Shown here: positions 7,336 through 15,150 of the stretch, in pieces
Layout of the letters: each line of letters opens with the position of its first letter
How positions within the stretch are numbered: position 1 is the first letter of the stretch
Assembly (NCBI GenBank): GCA_044867525.1
Contig: JBIOVB010000118.1
Location: forward strand, 1-64,000
Direction: 5' to 3'
Source of the DNA: JALYNX01 sp044867525
Lineage (GTDB): Bacteria > Actinomycetota > Acidimicrobiia > Spongiisociales > ZC4RG35
DNA: 64,000 nt
Position numbers and translations under genes: made by a program
Notes under the pieces: generated by a model
What the model was told of the DNA's origin: nothing
Database searches by the model: none
The model's input: only the letters and a program-made list of their open reading frames with translations

Positions 7336-8096
7336 GCCTGGTCCACGCCGAGTACTTGAAGATCAGCCGCCGCAAGCTCTACCCGGCGATGGTCCTCATC
7401 CTGGCGGTGCTCGTCGGGCTGACTGCTTTCTTCCTGCTCATCTTCGGGCAACTGGCTCCCGGCCTGGCCGAAGATTCTCCGGTTCTGTCCAAGCCGGAGG
7501 CCTACCTGATCGGCGCCCAGCAGGTCGCGGGCCAGACCTGGTTTCCATTGATCCTGGCCGTGGTGCTGACCGGAGCGGAGTTGCGCAACACCGTTTGGGC
7601 AACGACTCTCACCCGGGACTCTCGAAAGCCGGCCCACATCGGCGCCCGCCTGCTGGTGATCGCGGCGGCCTGCTGGGTGGCGATGCTGCTCGGAGCCCTG
7701 GGATGGGCGGCAGTCGTTTTCTTCGCTTCTCCCGGCGAAGGCGGGCCGTCTCTGAGTGAGTGGGTGGGCCTCGCCTGGAAGCTCGGAGTGATCCAGGTGG
7801 CATGGGTGTCCCTTGGCCTGGGAGCCGTGGCCATGCTCCGCTCGGTGGGGCCGGCGATCGGCGCTGTGCTTGCCCTCTCCTTTGGGGAAAGCATCCTCGC
7901 CCTTTGGGGCCCTTATCAGAACGTCTCGTTGAGCGCCGCCGCCGCGGCGTTGTTTCAGGTGAGCGTTGGAGGAGATTTGGGCGCCTTCATTCCCGGCGGG
8001 GACTTGTCCCTGCCTCATGCTCTGGCGATCATTGCCGGCTGGACGCTCCTGGGTCTTGGCCTCACCTGGTGGGGACTTCAGCGCCGCGACGCCTGA
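7332..8096 (+). CDS. ABC transporter permease (ABC-2 type)
   Basis: Integral membrane protein of 254 residues with about six hydrophobic segments (around residues 17-38, 59-72, 97-125, 146-165, 168-185 and 225-247). It begins SLVHAEYLKISRRKLYPAM, typical of ABC-2 permeases, whose first helix follows a cytoplasmic amphipathic stretch. GTG 7332 overlaps the stop of the ATPase gene by 4 bases, so the two form one unit. Its 3' end overlaps by 19 bases a small convergent gene on the other strand. Substrate not identifiable. Confidence 0.85.
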   Translation: MSLVHAEYLKISRRKLYPAMVLILAVLVGLTAFFLLIFGQLAPGLAEDSPVLSKPEAYLIGAQQVAGQTWFPLILAVVLTGAELRNTVWATTLTRDSRKPAHIGARLLVIAAACWVAMLLGALGWAAVVFFASPGEGGPSLSEWVGLAWKLGVIQVAWVSLGLGAVAMLRSVGPAIGAVLALSFGESILALWGPYQNVSLSAAAAALFQVSVGGDLGAFIPGGDLSLPHALAIIAGWTLLGLGLTWWGLQRRDA

Positions 8097-8296
8097 TCGC
8101 CTCCCAGCCTGCGCCGCAATTCCTTGTGCCAACAACCGTGGTGCCAGTGCCTTCGCAGGTCGACCTCGTCGTCGGGCACCACGACCAAGTGAAAGGTCCC
8201 CTGTGGAATCGTTTTCGAGCACCCGGGGCAGAGGTAATCCTTGCGCGCGGCATAGGGCTGAACGGGGGTGACCGTCACCCCGAGAAGATCGCCCAT
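8078..8296 (-). CDS. Small actinobacterial zinc-ribbon-like protein
   Basis: A 72-residue protein. Residues 15-60 contain a CPGC pair (DYLCPGCSKTIPQGTFHLVVV) and a His/Cys cluster (RRHWHHGCW) that together could bind a metal ion. This pattern recurs in short conserved actinobacterial proteins usually listed as hypothetical or 'ATP/GTP-binding'; function unknown. Its ATG lies inside the upstream 37-residue gene on the same strand, which suggests coupling. It converges on the ABC permease and overlaps its last 19 bases. Confidence 0.7.
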   Translation of the reverse strand: MGDLLGVTVTPVQPYAARKDYLCPGCSKTIPQGTFHLVVVPDDEVDLRRHWHHGCWHKELRRRLGGDQASRR

Positions 8297-8388
8297 CCCA
8301 CCACGGAGAGAATCGCCAGCAGCGCAATCACCATGATCACGACGTCGGTGGCGGTCCGGTTGTGCTCTCGGAACGGGTTGAAGCCCAC
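8275..8388 (-). CDS. 37-residue single-pass membrane microprotein
   Basis: GTG 8388 to TGA 8275 encodes a 37-residue peptide: a polar, positively charged head GFNPFREHNRTATD followed by one hydrophobic helix (VVIMVIALLAILSVVGWAIF). Similar FNPFR-plus-helix microproteins occur in actinobacteria; this is from memory of the family, not a search. It overlaps the following zinc-ribbon gene by 22 bases. A TACCGT hexamer lies 6 bases upstream of the GTG on the minus strand, and there is no Shine-Dalgarno sequence, so it is probably leaderless. Function unknown. Confidence 0.65.
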   Translation of the reverse strand: MGFNPFREHNRTATDVVIMVIALLAILSVVGWAIFSG

Positions 8389-8394
8389 GTTTGA

Positions 8395-8425
8395 ACGGTA
8401 ACGGCCCTCAGGTGCCGTCTACCGT
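8395..8425. promoter_or_regulatory. Divergent pair of TACCGT -10-like hexamers
   Basis: Minus-strand TACCGT (8395-8400) is 6 bases from GTG 8388; plus-strand TACCGT (8420-8425) is 7 bases from GTG 8433. The two hexamers are identical and face away from each other, serving the microprotein gene and the crotonase gene. Confidence 0.4.
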
Positions 8426-8432
8426 CAACGAG

Positions 8433-9212
8433 GTGAGCTGGCTGGTGGTCGACGATCGTGATCAGGTGCGATGGCTCACACTCGACCGTCCGGATCGGAA
8501 GAACGCCATCCCCTTCGACGGTTGGGATGCGCTCCTCCAGGCTCTCGACGAGTTTGAGGCATCCGAAAAGCGGGTCCTGGTGATCACCGGCTCAGGCGGG
8601 GACTTCTGCGCCGGAGCCGACCTGGACTCGACTCGCACGGGGGACCTGGGCACGGTGGTCGAACGCCACCAGCGCATGAAGCTCGTCGCATCGGTTGCCA
8701 TTGCACTGCATCGGCTGACCAAGCCCTCGATCGCCGCCGTCGACGGAGTGGCGGTCGGTGCCGGCCTCAATTTGGCCTTGGGTTGCGACATGGTCGTGGC
8801 CACGGAGCGGGCCAGGTTCTCTGAGATCTTCGTCCGGAGAGGGCTGACTGTGGACTTCGGCGGCACTTGGCTGCTGCCCCGGATCGTCGGATTGCAGCGG
8901 GCCAAAGAGCTCGCATTGTCGGGGAGGATCGTGGAGGCACGGGAGGCACTGCGGATTGGCCTGGTGCTCGAAGTCGTGCCGGTCGCCGGGCTCGAGGAGC
9001 GAGTGACCGAGCTGGCAACATCCATGCTGGACGGTGCCCCGATCGCTCAGATGTTCGCCAAGCAGGCGATCGACGCTTCTTTCGAGCTGAGCTTTGCCGA
9101 CGCCTTGAGCTGGGAGGGCGAGGCCCAGTCGATCGCCATGGGCACCGAGGACGCCGACGAGGGGATCAGGTCTTTCGTGGAGAAGCGCCCGCCGGTGTGG
9201 CGAGGCAGATAG
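8433..9212 (+). CDS. Enoyl-CoA hydratase/isomerase family protein (crotonase)
   Basis: Crotonase-fold protein of 259 residues acting on acyl-CoA thioesters. The oxyanion-hole segments are present (ITGSGGDFCAGADL and AAVDGVAVGAGLNLALGCDMVVA). The FGGTWLLPRIVGLQRAKEL region typical of enoyl-CoA hydratases follows. GTG 8433 was chosen because it begins SWLVVDDRDQVRWLTLDRP, aligns with family starts and has TACCGT 7 bases upstream; in-frame TTG 8391 and GTG 8412 are alternatives. The exact reaction cannot be read from sequence; many relatives act in fatty-acid degradation. It ends 4 bases before the convergent aldo/keto reductase gene. Confidence 0.85.
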   Translation: MSWLVVDDRDQVRWLTLDRPDRKNAIPFDGWDALLQALDEFEASEKRVLVITGSGGDFCAGADLDSTRTGDLGTVVERHQRMKLVASVAIALHRLTKPSIAAVDGVAVGAGLNLALGCDMVVATERARFSEIFVRRGLTVDFGGTWLLPRIVGLQRAKELALSGRIVEAREALRIGLVLEVVPVAGLEERVTELATSMLDGAPIAQMFAKQAIDASFELSFADALSWEGEAQSIAMGTEDADEGIRSFVEKRPPVWRGR

Positions 9213-9216
9213 CACC

Positions 9217-10176
9217 TCAAGAGGTGCCGAGGTCGAGGTGGGCCAGCTCCTCGGGTGTCAGCCGCATTTCCGATGCCCTCAGGCTCTCCTCGAGATGGCC
9301 GACGGAGCTCGGGCCGACGAGGGCCGTGACCGGGAAGGGCTGTTCGAGGACGAAAGCGAGCGCGATCTCGACCAACGGGACTCCCTTCACCGCGCTCAAC
9401 TCCTCTGCCCGGCGCAGACGCTCGCGGTTGTCGTCGGAGAAGTAGATCCGGGCCAGATCGTCAACGGTCGGGTCCCCCTCACGGAGCCGGCCGCTGGCGA
9501 AACCAACCGCGAGGGCCGACCAGGCGAGGAGCGGAAATTGCCGATCGCGGTGCCATTCCCGGATGGAGTCGTCGGCGTACAAGGTGCCCGGAAAGAACAT
9601 TCGAGTGGGGCGGGCGAGGCTCAGACTCGGCGACGAAATAGCGAAACCTTCGAGTCCATGGTCGTCCGCGTAGCGGTTGGCCTCTTCGACGCGGGACACG
9701 CTCCAATTCGAGGCGCCGAACGCCAGAATCCGGCCTCGCTCCTGCTCCCCATTCAACGCCTCGAGCAGTGGCCCGGGTTCGACCGATTCCTCGTCCCGGT
9801 GCAGCAGGTAGAGATCGACGCGGTCGGTCCGGAGCCGGCGCAGGCTCTCATCGAGGTCGGCCCGTATCGCCTGGGGTGTGACCCGGGGCAACCAGGGTCG
9901 GGCGAACATGTCGTCGGGGTCGACCACGGGATGACAGCCCTTGGTCACCAGGAAGACCTCGCCGCGGCGACCTGTCTCCTCGAACCAGCGGCCCAGGGTC
10001 ATCTCGCTCTTCCCGAAGCCGTAGATGTGAGCGGTGTCGACACAATTGCCCCCGGCTCCGAGGAAGGCATCGAGCAACGCGGCCGCATCGTCGGAGCGCT
10101 CAGGTGTGAAGGCCGGAGTCCCTGCCCCGAGCCCGATCACCGAAACAGGGCTCCCGGCGACGTCTATATGTCTCAT
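9217..10176 (-). CDS. Aldo/keto reductase
   Basis: NADPH-dependent oxidoreductase of 319 residues with a TIM-barrel fold. The catalytic tetrad is visible as Asp47 and Tyr52 (CVDTAHIYGFGKSE), Lys79 (FLVTKG) and His126 (LYLLHRDEE). The FGASNW strand and C-terminal cofactor loop TALVGPSSVGHLEESLRA are present. ATG 10176 overlaps the upstream deaminase stop as ATGA; eight extra residues from an earlier start were rejected. Substrate unknown. Overlap with the deaminase gene suggests a two-gene transcript. Confidence 0.88.
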   Translation of the reverse strand: MRHIDVAGSPVSVIGLGAGTPAFTPERSDDAAALLDAFLGAGGNCVDTAHIYGFGKSEMTLGRWFEETGRRGEVFLVTKGCHPVVDPDDMFARPWLPRVTPQAIRADLDESLRRLRTDRVDLYLLHRDEESVEPGPLLEALNGEQERGRILAFGASNWSVSRVEEANRYADDHGLEGFAISSPSLSLARPTRMFFPGTLYADDSIREWHRDRQFPLLAWSALAVGFASGRLREGDPTVDDLARIYFSDDNRERLRRAEELSAVKGVPLVEIALAFVLEQPFPVTALVGPSSVGHLEESLRASEMRLTPEELAHLDLGTS

Positions 10177-10616
10177 AGCTCGCCGATGTCCTCGTTCCAC
10201 AGCCCGGGATTTGACGCGATGAACTCCTCCATCATCCGAACGCAGCGCGGATCATCCAGGACCACGACGTCGACTCCAGTGGCTCGAAGCAGGTCCTCGG
10301 CGCCGAGAAACGTCCGATTCTCCCCGATCACGACTCTTGGAATCTCGTAGAGGAGGATCGCCCCGGTGCACATCTGACAGGGGGAGAGGGTGGTGTACAT
10401 GGTCGAGCGTCGGTAGGCGGCAGGTTTGAGGCGGGCCGCGTTCTCCAGGGCGTCCATCTCGCCGTGGAGGATCGGGCTCCCCTTCTGCACCCTCTGGTTG
10501 TGCCCCCTGCCCACGATCTCACTGTCGACCGACAGGACCGATCCGATGGGGATCCCACCCTCGGCCAAACCCTGCTCGGCCTCGGCTACGGCTGCGTCGA
10601 GAAAGGGGTCGGCCAC
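10173..10616 (-). CDS. Cytosine-deaminase-like nucleoside/base deaminase
   Basis: Zinc deaminase of 147 residues. The zinc ligands and catalytic Glu are His51 and Glu53 (HGEMDALENA) with Cys80 and Cys83 (SPCQMCTGA). The C-terminal half (VVIGENRTFLGAEDLLRATG, VVVLDDPRC, FIASNPGLWNEDIGE) resembles yeast-type cytosine deaminase more than tRNA adenosine deaminase TadA, so cytosine or a related base is the likely substrate. GTG 10616 was chosen because it starts the conserved domain and a TACCAT hexamer lies 7 bases upstream. Probably cotranscribed with the aldo/keto reductase. Confidence 0.82.
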   Translation of the reverse strand: MADPFLDAAVAEAEQGLAEGGIPIGSVLSVDSEIVGRGHNQRVQKGSPILHGEMDALENAARLKPAAYRRSTMYTTLSPCQMCTGAILLYEIPRVVIGENRTFLGAEDLLRATGVDVVVLDDPRCVRMMEEFIASNPGLWNEDIGEL

Positions 10617-10623
10617 GGAGCCG

Positions 10624-10629
10624 ATGGTA
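10624..10629 (-). promoter_or_regulatory. Putative -10 element (TACCAT) for the deaminase gene
   Basis: Minus-strand TACCAT, 7 bases before GTG 10616, no Shine-Dalgarno sequence. Confidence 0.3.
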
Positions 10630-10716
10630 CGTCTCCGTGACCGACTGAGTCCGACATGAACTGTCCGTTTCGGGTGACGGCCCTCATCACAGGTCAAGTG
10701 CCCGGTTGGCTCGCGA

Positions 10717-10815
10717 GGTCACCGGGTTTTCGGTGACCATTCTCCACATCCGGGCATTCATGGTTGAGAGCAACCGGGGGGTTGCCCGCGGGTCCCATGC
10801 CCCGGGCGTGGGACC
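10717..10815. repeat. Three consecutive inverted repeats in the LCP-deaminase gap
   Basis: GGTCACC (10717-10723) pairs with GGTGACC (10732-10738). GGTTG (10762-10766) pairs with CAACC (10771-10775). GGTCCCATGCC (10791-10801) pairs with GGCGTGGGACC (10805-10815), an 11-bp stem with one G-U pair. The last probably ends the LCP transcript (minus strand); the first could be an operator upstream of the deaminase gene. No coding potential is seen in the rest of 10617-10842. Confidence 0.5.
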
Positions 10816-10842
10816 TGACTCATCCCTCTTGAAGGTAGGTCC

Positions 10843-11832
10843 CTACGTCGCCGGCAGCGGCTGCCCGGCGAGGAAGGCGTCGATCAACTCCTGCGCCGCC
10901 GGATCGTCTCTGACCAGGTAGGAAACACCGTCCTCCTCGGTCCCGAAGACCGGCAAGGTCACCGAGTCGATCTCCGAGGCGGAGCGCATCCCCCACCCCG
11001 TCCGCGCCAGGGTGAACATCCGGAGGTCGGAGTCGGCGCTGAGGTTGGACCCGATCGCCGCGATCACCCAGGGGCTTCGCACCAGACCGGAGCCCGAGGA
11101 GGCCTTGGCCATGATCTTGGTCAGCACCTCGCGCTGGCGGGCGGCACGGGCGATGTCGCCTCCTCCCTGCGCAACCCACTCCCCGTCCTGAAGCTCTTCG
11201 AACTGGCGTGACCGCGCGTAGGCGAGGGCGGTGGCACCGTCGACCATCTGCGTCCCGGCATCGACCTCGAGACCCGACTTGCTATCCCGTGCCGGGTACG
11301 GGAATTCGAGCTCGATGCCGCCTAATGCGTCGACGATCCCGGCGAAGCCGGCGAACTCGACCTCGACGTAATGGTTGGGTCGAATCCCGGTGGCTCCGGC
11401 CACGGTCTCGACGAGGAGGTCCGGCCCACCTAGGGCGTGGGCGGCATTGATCTTGTTGGTTCCTTCACCCGGGATGTCCACTTTGAGATCACGAGGGATG
11501 GAGAGCAGTTGCCGGCGCCCATTCACCACCTGGGCCAGGATTATCACGTCCGTACGCGCACCGGTGAAGTCCCCGAAGCTGCCTTCCAGGTCGTCGGGGA
11601 GGTTCTCCCTGCTGTCGCTGCCCACGATCAGATAGACACCGTCACCTTCGGCCAATGAGGGCAAGGTTCCGGCATCTCCCATCCGGGAGTCGGCGAGGAA
11701 GGTGAGCCCGAGCAACGCCGCGGCTCCGATCACCAGGACCCAAAGGATGCCGAGAATCCAGCGCTGGCCGCTGCTGTAGCGGCGACGCCGCCGGACCGGT
11801 GGGGACGTGGCGGGGGGCTGGGTGAGACTCAT
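10843..11832 (-). CDS. LytR-CpsA-Psr family glycopolymer ligase
   Basis: Membrane-anchored protein of 329 residues. A basic cytoplasmic stretch (RRRRRYSSGQR) precedes one transmembrane helix (WILGILWVLVIGAAALLGL), then the extracellular LCP domain: VYLIVGSDSRENLP, GARTDVIILAQV, LLSIPRDLKVDIPG and KINAAHALGGPDLLVETV. LCP enzymes transfer polyprenyl-linked glycopolymers (for example arabinogalactan or teichoic-acid-like chains) to peptidoglycan. The conserved Arg/Asp residues that hold the lipid pyrophosphate are present. ATG 11832 was preferred over GTG 11904 because the extra 24 residues are unlike the family. Transcribed away from comM. Confidence 0.88.
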   Translation of the reverse strand: MSLTQPPATSPPVRRRRRYSSGQRWILGILWVLVIGAAALLGLTFLADSRMGDAGTLPSLAEGDGVYLIVGSDSRENLPDDLEGSFGDFTGARTDVIILAQVVNGRRQLLSIPRDLKVDIPGEGTNKINAAHALGGPDLLVETVAGATGIRPNHYVEVEFAGFAGIVDALGGIELEFPYPARDSKSGLEVDAGTQMVDGATALAYARSRQFEELQDGEWVAQGGGDIARAARQREVLTKIMAKASSGSGLVRSPWVIAAIGSNLSADSDLRMFTLARTGWGMRSASEIDSVTLPVFGTEEDGVSYLVRDDPAAQELIDAFLAGQPLPAT

Positions 11833-11922
11833 GAGGTACCGATCGGGAGCACCGTAACCCCGGCTTCGAACAACAAGGGCGGCGGTGAAACCGAGTCCCT
11901 TCACTTGGTCCTAGCACCCCCG

Positions 11923-11928
11923 TACCTT
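11923..11928 (+). promoter_or_regulatory. Putative -10 element (TACCTT) for comM
   Basis: TACCTT ends 7 bases before ATG 11936, which has no Shine-Dalgarno sequence. Confidence 0.35.
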
Positions 11929-11935
11929 CGACCCC

Positions 11936-13408
11936 ATGTACGCGGCCACGACTTCGGTGGCGCTCGTTGGGGGAGAGGTCCGTCCGGTAGAGGTCCAGGC
12001 CCACGTCGGGAGACAGAACGAGGTTTTCAAGCTCTCTGGCCTCCCCGACACCGCGGTGCGCGAAGCCAAGGATCGGGTTCGTGCCGCAGTGGTCTCGGCG
12101 GGCCTGCGCTTTCCCAATCGCACCGTGACAGTCAACCTGGCTCCGGCCGACCTTCCCAAGGGAGGCACCGACTACGACCTACCCATCGCCCTGGGCATCC
12201 TCGCCGCCAGCAAGGACATCCCGGTACTGAGAAGAGCGGTGGTGGTCGGGGAGTTGAGCCTCGACGGCGGGGTACGCCCGGGAAGCAACGCTCTCGGCGC
12301 CGCGGTGCTCGGGGCCAGGCAGGGCATGCCTTGTCTCGTTGCCGCCGGTGTTGCCGGGGAGGCAGCGTCCATTCCCGGTGCTCGCGCGTACGGGGTGGCC
12401 ACACTCGCCGAGGCAGTCGAATTGCTTCGAGTGGGTCTCGACGGAAGGGAGCCCTCCTCGCCCGACGAGCCGAGCCCGAACCTGCCTTCGCCGGATCTGG
12501 CGGATCTCCGTGGCCAGACCGTGGCGAGGAGAGCGCTGGAGATAGCGGCCGCCGGCGGTCACCACCTCTTGATGCACGGCCCACCCGGCTCGGGCAAGAC
12601 GATGCTCGCCCGCCGGATCGTCGGCATCCTGCCCCAGCTCGACGCCGAGGAGGCGATCGAGACCGCCATGTTGTGGGCGGCAGCCGGCCGGAGGCGGGGC
12701 ATCGATCGCACCCCGCCTTTTCGCGCCCCGCACCACACCGCGTCTAAAGCAGCTCTGGTGGGTGGGGGCACCGGAACCCCGGTCCCCGGTGAGGCCTCGC
12801 TCGCCCATAGGGGAGTCCTCTTTCTCGACGAGCTCGCCGAGTTCCCCCGAGGGCACCTGGACACCCTGCGCCAGCCATTGGAGGAGGGGGTTGTCTCAGT
12901 GGCCCGCCGCGGGATGTCCGTCGACTTTCCCGCCTCTTTCCAGTTCCTGGCGGCGTCCAACCCCTGCCCCTGCGGTTTTCTCGGCGACAATCGGCGCCCA
13001 TGTGAGTGCCGACCGGTCCTGCGTTCCAAATACCGGTCGCGGATCTCGGGGCCGTTGCTGGACCGGTTCGACCTGATTGTCCGTGTCGGCCGGGTGGGCG
13101 CCGACGAGTATGCCGGTCCCCCCGGTGAGGCGAGCACTGCTGTCGCCGCCCGGGTGGCGAAGGCTCGTGACGCCCAGCTGGCCCGCGGCGGCCTCAACCG
13201 CCACCTTCCCCGAGATCGATGCATCGAGGCGCCTGCGGCCAAAGCCTTGGTGGCGGCGGCCGTCGGCAGCGGAGTGCTGAGCGCTCGAGGCGGAGACCGC
13301 GTGCGGCGGGTGGCACGCACCATCGCCGATCTTGCCGAGTTGGATCAAGTGGGCGAGGACCACACCGCGGAGGCGATCGGCCTCCGGGGTGACTGGCGGG
13401 ATGACTGA
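11936..13408 (+). CDS. comM: ComM/YifB family AAA+ ATPase
   Basis: A 490-residue protein of the Mg-chelatase-like ComM family, a hexameric helicase that promotes branch migration during natural transformation. The N-terminal Lon-like domain (MYAATTSVALVGGEVRPVEV ... APADLPKGGTDYDLPIALGIL) is followed by the AAA+ core with Walker A GPPGSGKT (about residues 218-225), Walker B VLFLDELAEF and the cysteine cluster CPCGFLGDNRRPCEC. The gene overlaps dprA by 8 bases; together they suggest DNA uptake or recombination functions. Confidence 0.92.
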   Translation: MYAATTSVALVGGEVRPVEVQAHVGRQNEVFKLSGLPDTAVREAKDRVRAAVVSAGLRFPNRTVTVNLAPADLPKGGTDYDLPIALGILAASKDIPVLRRAVVVGELSLDGGVRPGSNALGAAVLGARQGMPCLVAAGVAGEAASIPGARAYGVATLAEAVELLRVGLDGREPSSPDEPSPNLPSPDLADLRGQTVARRALEIAAAGGHHLLMHGPPGSGKTMLARRIVGILPQLDAEEAIETAMLWAAAGRRRGIDRTPPFRAPHHTASKAALVGGGTGTPVPGEASLAHRGVLFLDELAEFPRGHLDTLRQPLEEGVVSVARRGMSVDFPASFQFLAASNPCPCGFLGDNRRPCECRPVLRSKYRSRISGPLLDRFDLIVRVGRVGADEYAGPPGEASTAVAARVAKARDAQLARGGLNRHLPRDRCIEAPAAKALVAAAVGSGVLSARGGDRVRRVARTIADLAELDQVGEDHTAEAIGLRGDWRDD

Positions 13409-14225
13409 TCATCGCCTGGTGCATCCCGATGACCCCAGCTACCCGCTTGGGCTGCTCGACCTCGAGGATCCGCCGCCCCTGTACGTGATCGGAGCGACGA
13501 CCACCGCCCCGGCGATCGCAGTCGTGGGCACCAGGAGGTGCACCCGGTACGGCGTGACTCTGGCCGAGGGGATCGGGGCGGCGCTGGCACGAGCGGGTTG
13601 GACCACGGTCAGCGGCCTGGCCCGGGGAATCGACGCTGCCGCCCACCGTGGCACCCTCGCCGTCGGCGGCGAGGCGGTCGCGGTGCTCGGCTCGGGCGTC
13701 GATGTCGTCTACCCGGCGGAGAACCGGGAGATCTACGACATGATCCTCACCGGGCGGGGGGCGGTCATGTCCGAATATCCACCGGGGACCCCTCCTGACC
13801 GCTGGAGGTTTCCAGCCCGAAATCGCCTGATAGCGGCGATCTCATCGGCGGTGGCCGTGGTGGAGGCCGGCGAGAAGGGTGGTGCCCTCATCACAGCCCG
13901 GTTGGCGGCGGAGATGGGGCGACCTGTGTTCGCGGTCCCCGGGGACGTCGACCGGCCGGCATCGGTCGGCTGCAACCTCCTCATCCGGGATGGGGCCCAT
14001 CCCGCGCTGGGAGCAGAGGATCTGATCGAGGAGATCGAACTGGCGCTCGGTGTCCCCGCCGCGAGCACATCGACGGATCAGGCGGTACCGGTGACCGGCT
14101 GGGTCATCGAAGACCTTCCCGCGATCTGGGGTTGCACTCCGGCGGAGGCAATGGCACGAGTCGCAAGGATGGAGATCAGTGGACAGATCCGGCGCAGCGG
14201 CGAATTGATCGTGCCCGCCATCTGA
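13401..14225 (+). CDS. dprA: DNA-processing protein DprA, short form
   Basis: DprA loads RecA on incoming single-stranded DNA. The Rossmann-like core is complete: AIAVVGTRRCTRYGVTLAEG, SGLARGIDAAAHRGTL, AVLGSGVDVVYPAENREIY, RFPARNRLIAAIS, and GALITARLAAEMGRPVFAVPG. At 274 residues it is shorter than typical ~360-residue forms: it starts directly with HPDDPSYPLGLLDLEDPPP and lacks an N-terminal helix-hairpin-helix/SAM domain. A partial winged-helix-like C-terminus (about residues 225-274) remains. ATG 13401 overlaps comM as ATGACTGA. Confidence 0.92.
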   Translation: MTDHRLVHPDDPSYPLGLLDLEDPPPLYVIGATTTAPAIAVVGTRRCTRYGVTLAEGIGAALARAGWTTVSGLARGIDAAAHRGTLAVGGEAVAVLGSGVDVVYPAENREIYDMILTGRGAVMSEYPPGTPPDRWRFPARNRLIAAISSAVAVVEAGEKGGALITARLAAEMGRPVFAVPGDVDRPASVGCNLLIRDGAHPALGAEDLIEEIELALGVPAASTSTDQAVPVTGWVIEDLPAIWGCTPAEAMARVARMEISGQIRRSGELIVPAI

Positions 14226-14249
14226 CTGCCGAATCGCGAAAACCGGCAA

Positions 14250-14255
14250 TAACAT
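14250..14255 (+). promoter_or_regulatory. Putative -10 element (TAACAT) for xerC
   Basis: TAACAT ends 7 bases before GTG 14263; no Shine-Dalgarno sequence precedes that start. Confidence 0.3.
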
Positions 14256-14262
14256 CCACTCG

Positions 14263-15150
14263 GTGCAGCTCCCCGCAATGCCGACATGGGCCGCGGCCCC
14301 CGTCGACAACTTCCTGAAGCGCATGACCGAGCAACGCGACTTGTCCGTGCACACCGTCGACGCGTACCGACGTGACCTGGCCCAATTCTTCGACTATTGC
14401 GGCCGAAATGGGGTCAACCGGGTCCAGGACGCACTGCGCATCCATGCCCGGCGCTACCTGGCTTTCCTCGACACCCTCGGTTACTCCCGCCGCTCGATGA
14501 CCCGCAAGGCCTCGGCGGTTCGCTCCTTCTACAACGATGCCGGTCGCCGCGGCGTCGCCCGAACGAACCCGTTCGAAGGTGTCGCCCGTCCCAAGCTCGA
14601 CCGTCCCCTGCCCCATGCCCTCCCGGCCCGCACCGTGATCCACGCCATCGAGGCCATCGACACCTCAACGCCCGAAGGATTGCGCGACCGAGCAGTGCTC
14701 GACACCCTCTACTCCACGGGCTTGCGGGTATCGGAGTTGGCGTCTCTGACCGTCCGTGACGTGGGTGGGGACATGATCACCGTGGTCGGCAAGGGCCGGA
14801 AGACGAGACGCGTTCCGGTGGGCCGCCCCGCTCAGGAGTCCTTGCTGCGCTATGTCTCGGACGCTCGACCACAGATGGCGTCCACCGAGGCCGGGCCCTG
14901 GCTCTGGGTGGGGGTGCGTGGGGGCAAGCTCGACACCAGAGGGCTGAGACGGGTGGTCAACAATCATCTCGCTACCTTCCCTCACGCCCTCCGGCACAGT
15001 TTCGCCACCCATCTCCTCGAAGGGGGCGCAGACTTGAGGGCCGTTCAGGATCTCCTCGGACACACCGACCTGGCAACCACCCAGATCTACACTGCCGTCA
15101 CCCGTCAGCATTTGAGAGGGACCTATGACCGAAGCCACCCGAGGGCCTGA
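14263..15150 (+). CDS. xerC: Tyrosine recombinase XerC
   Basis: Site-specific recombinase of 295 residues that resolves chromosome dimers at dif. N-terminal SAM-like core-binding domain (about residues 13-100) and catalytic domain with Arg155 (TGLRVSEL), Lys177 (VVGKGRKTR), His241/Arg244 (HALRHSFATH), His267 (LLGHTDLATTQIY) and nucleophile Tyr276. All catalytic residues are intact. Position between dprA and whiG is typical of actinobacteria, so this is the housekeeping Xer protein rather than a phage integrase. ATG 14278 is an alternative start. It overlaps the sigma-factor gene by 26 bases. Confidence 0.9.
   Translation: MQLPAMPTWAAAPVDNFLKRMTEQRDLSVHTVDAYRRDLAQFFDYCGRNGVNRVQDALRIHARRYLAFLDTLGYSRRSMTRKASAVRSFYNDAGRRGVARTNPFEGVARPKLDRPLPHALPARTVIHAIEAIDTSTPEGLRDRAVLDTLYSTGLRVSELASLTVRDVGGDMITVVGKGRKTRRVPVGRPAQESLLRYVSDARPQMASTEAGPWLWVGVRGGKLDTRGLRRVVNNHLATFPHALRHSFATHLLEGGADLRAVQDLLGHTDLATTQIYTAVTRQHLRGTYDRSHPRA

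Noticed and set aside
10706..10921. 71-codon plus-strand frame in the LCP-deaminase gap
   Set aside because: It runs across three inverted repeats into the LCP gene on the other strand, with no ribosome-binding site or homology.
14263..15150. Tyrosine recombinase as evidence for an integrated element
   Set aside because: Neighbours (dprA, whiG, rpsB) and sequence are those of housekeeping XerC; no att repeats, tRNA or phage genes are nearby.
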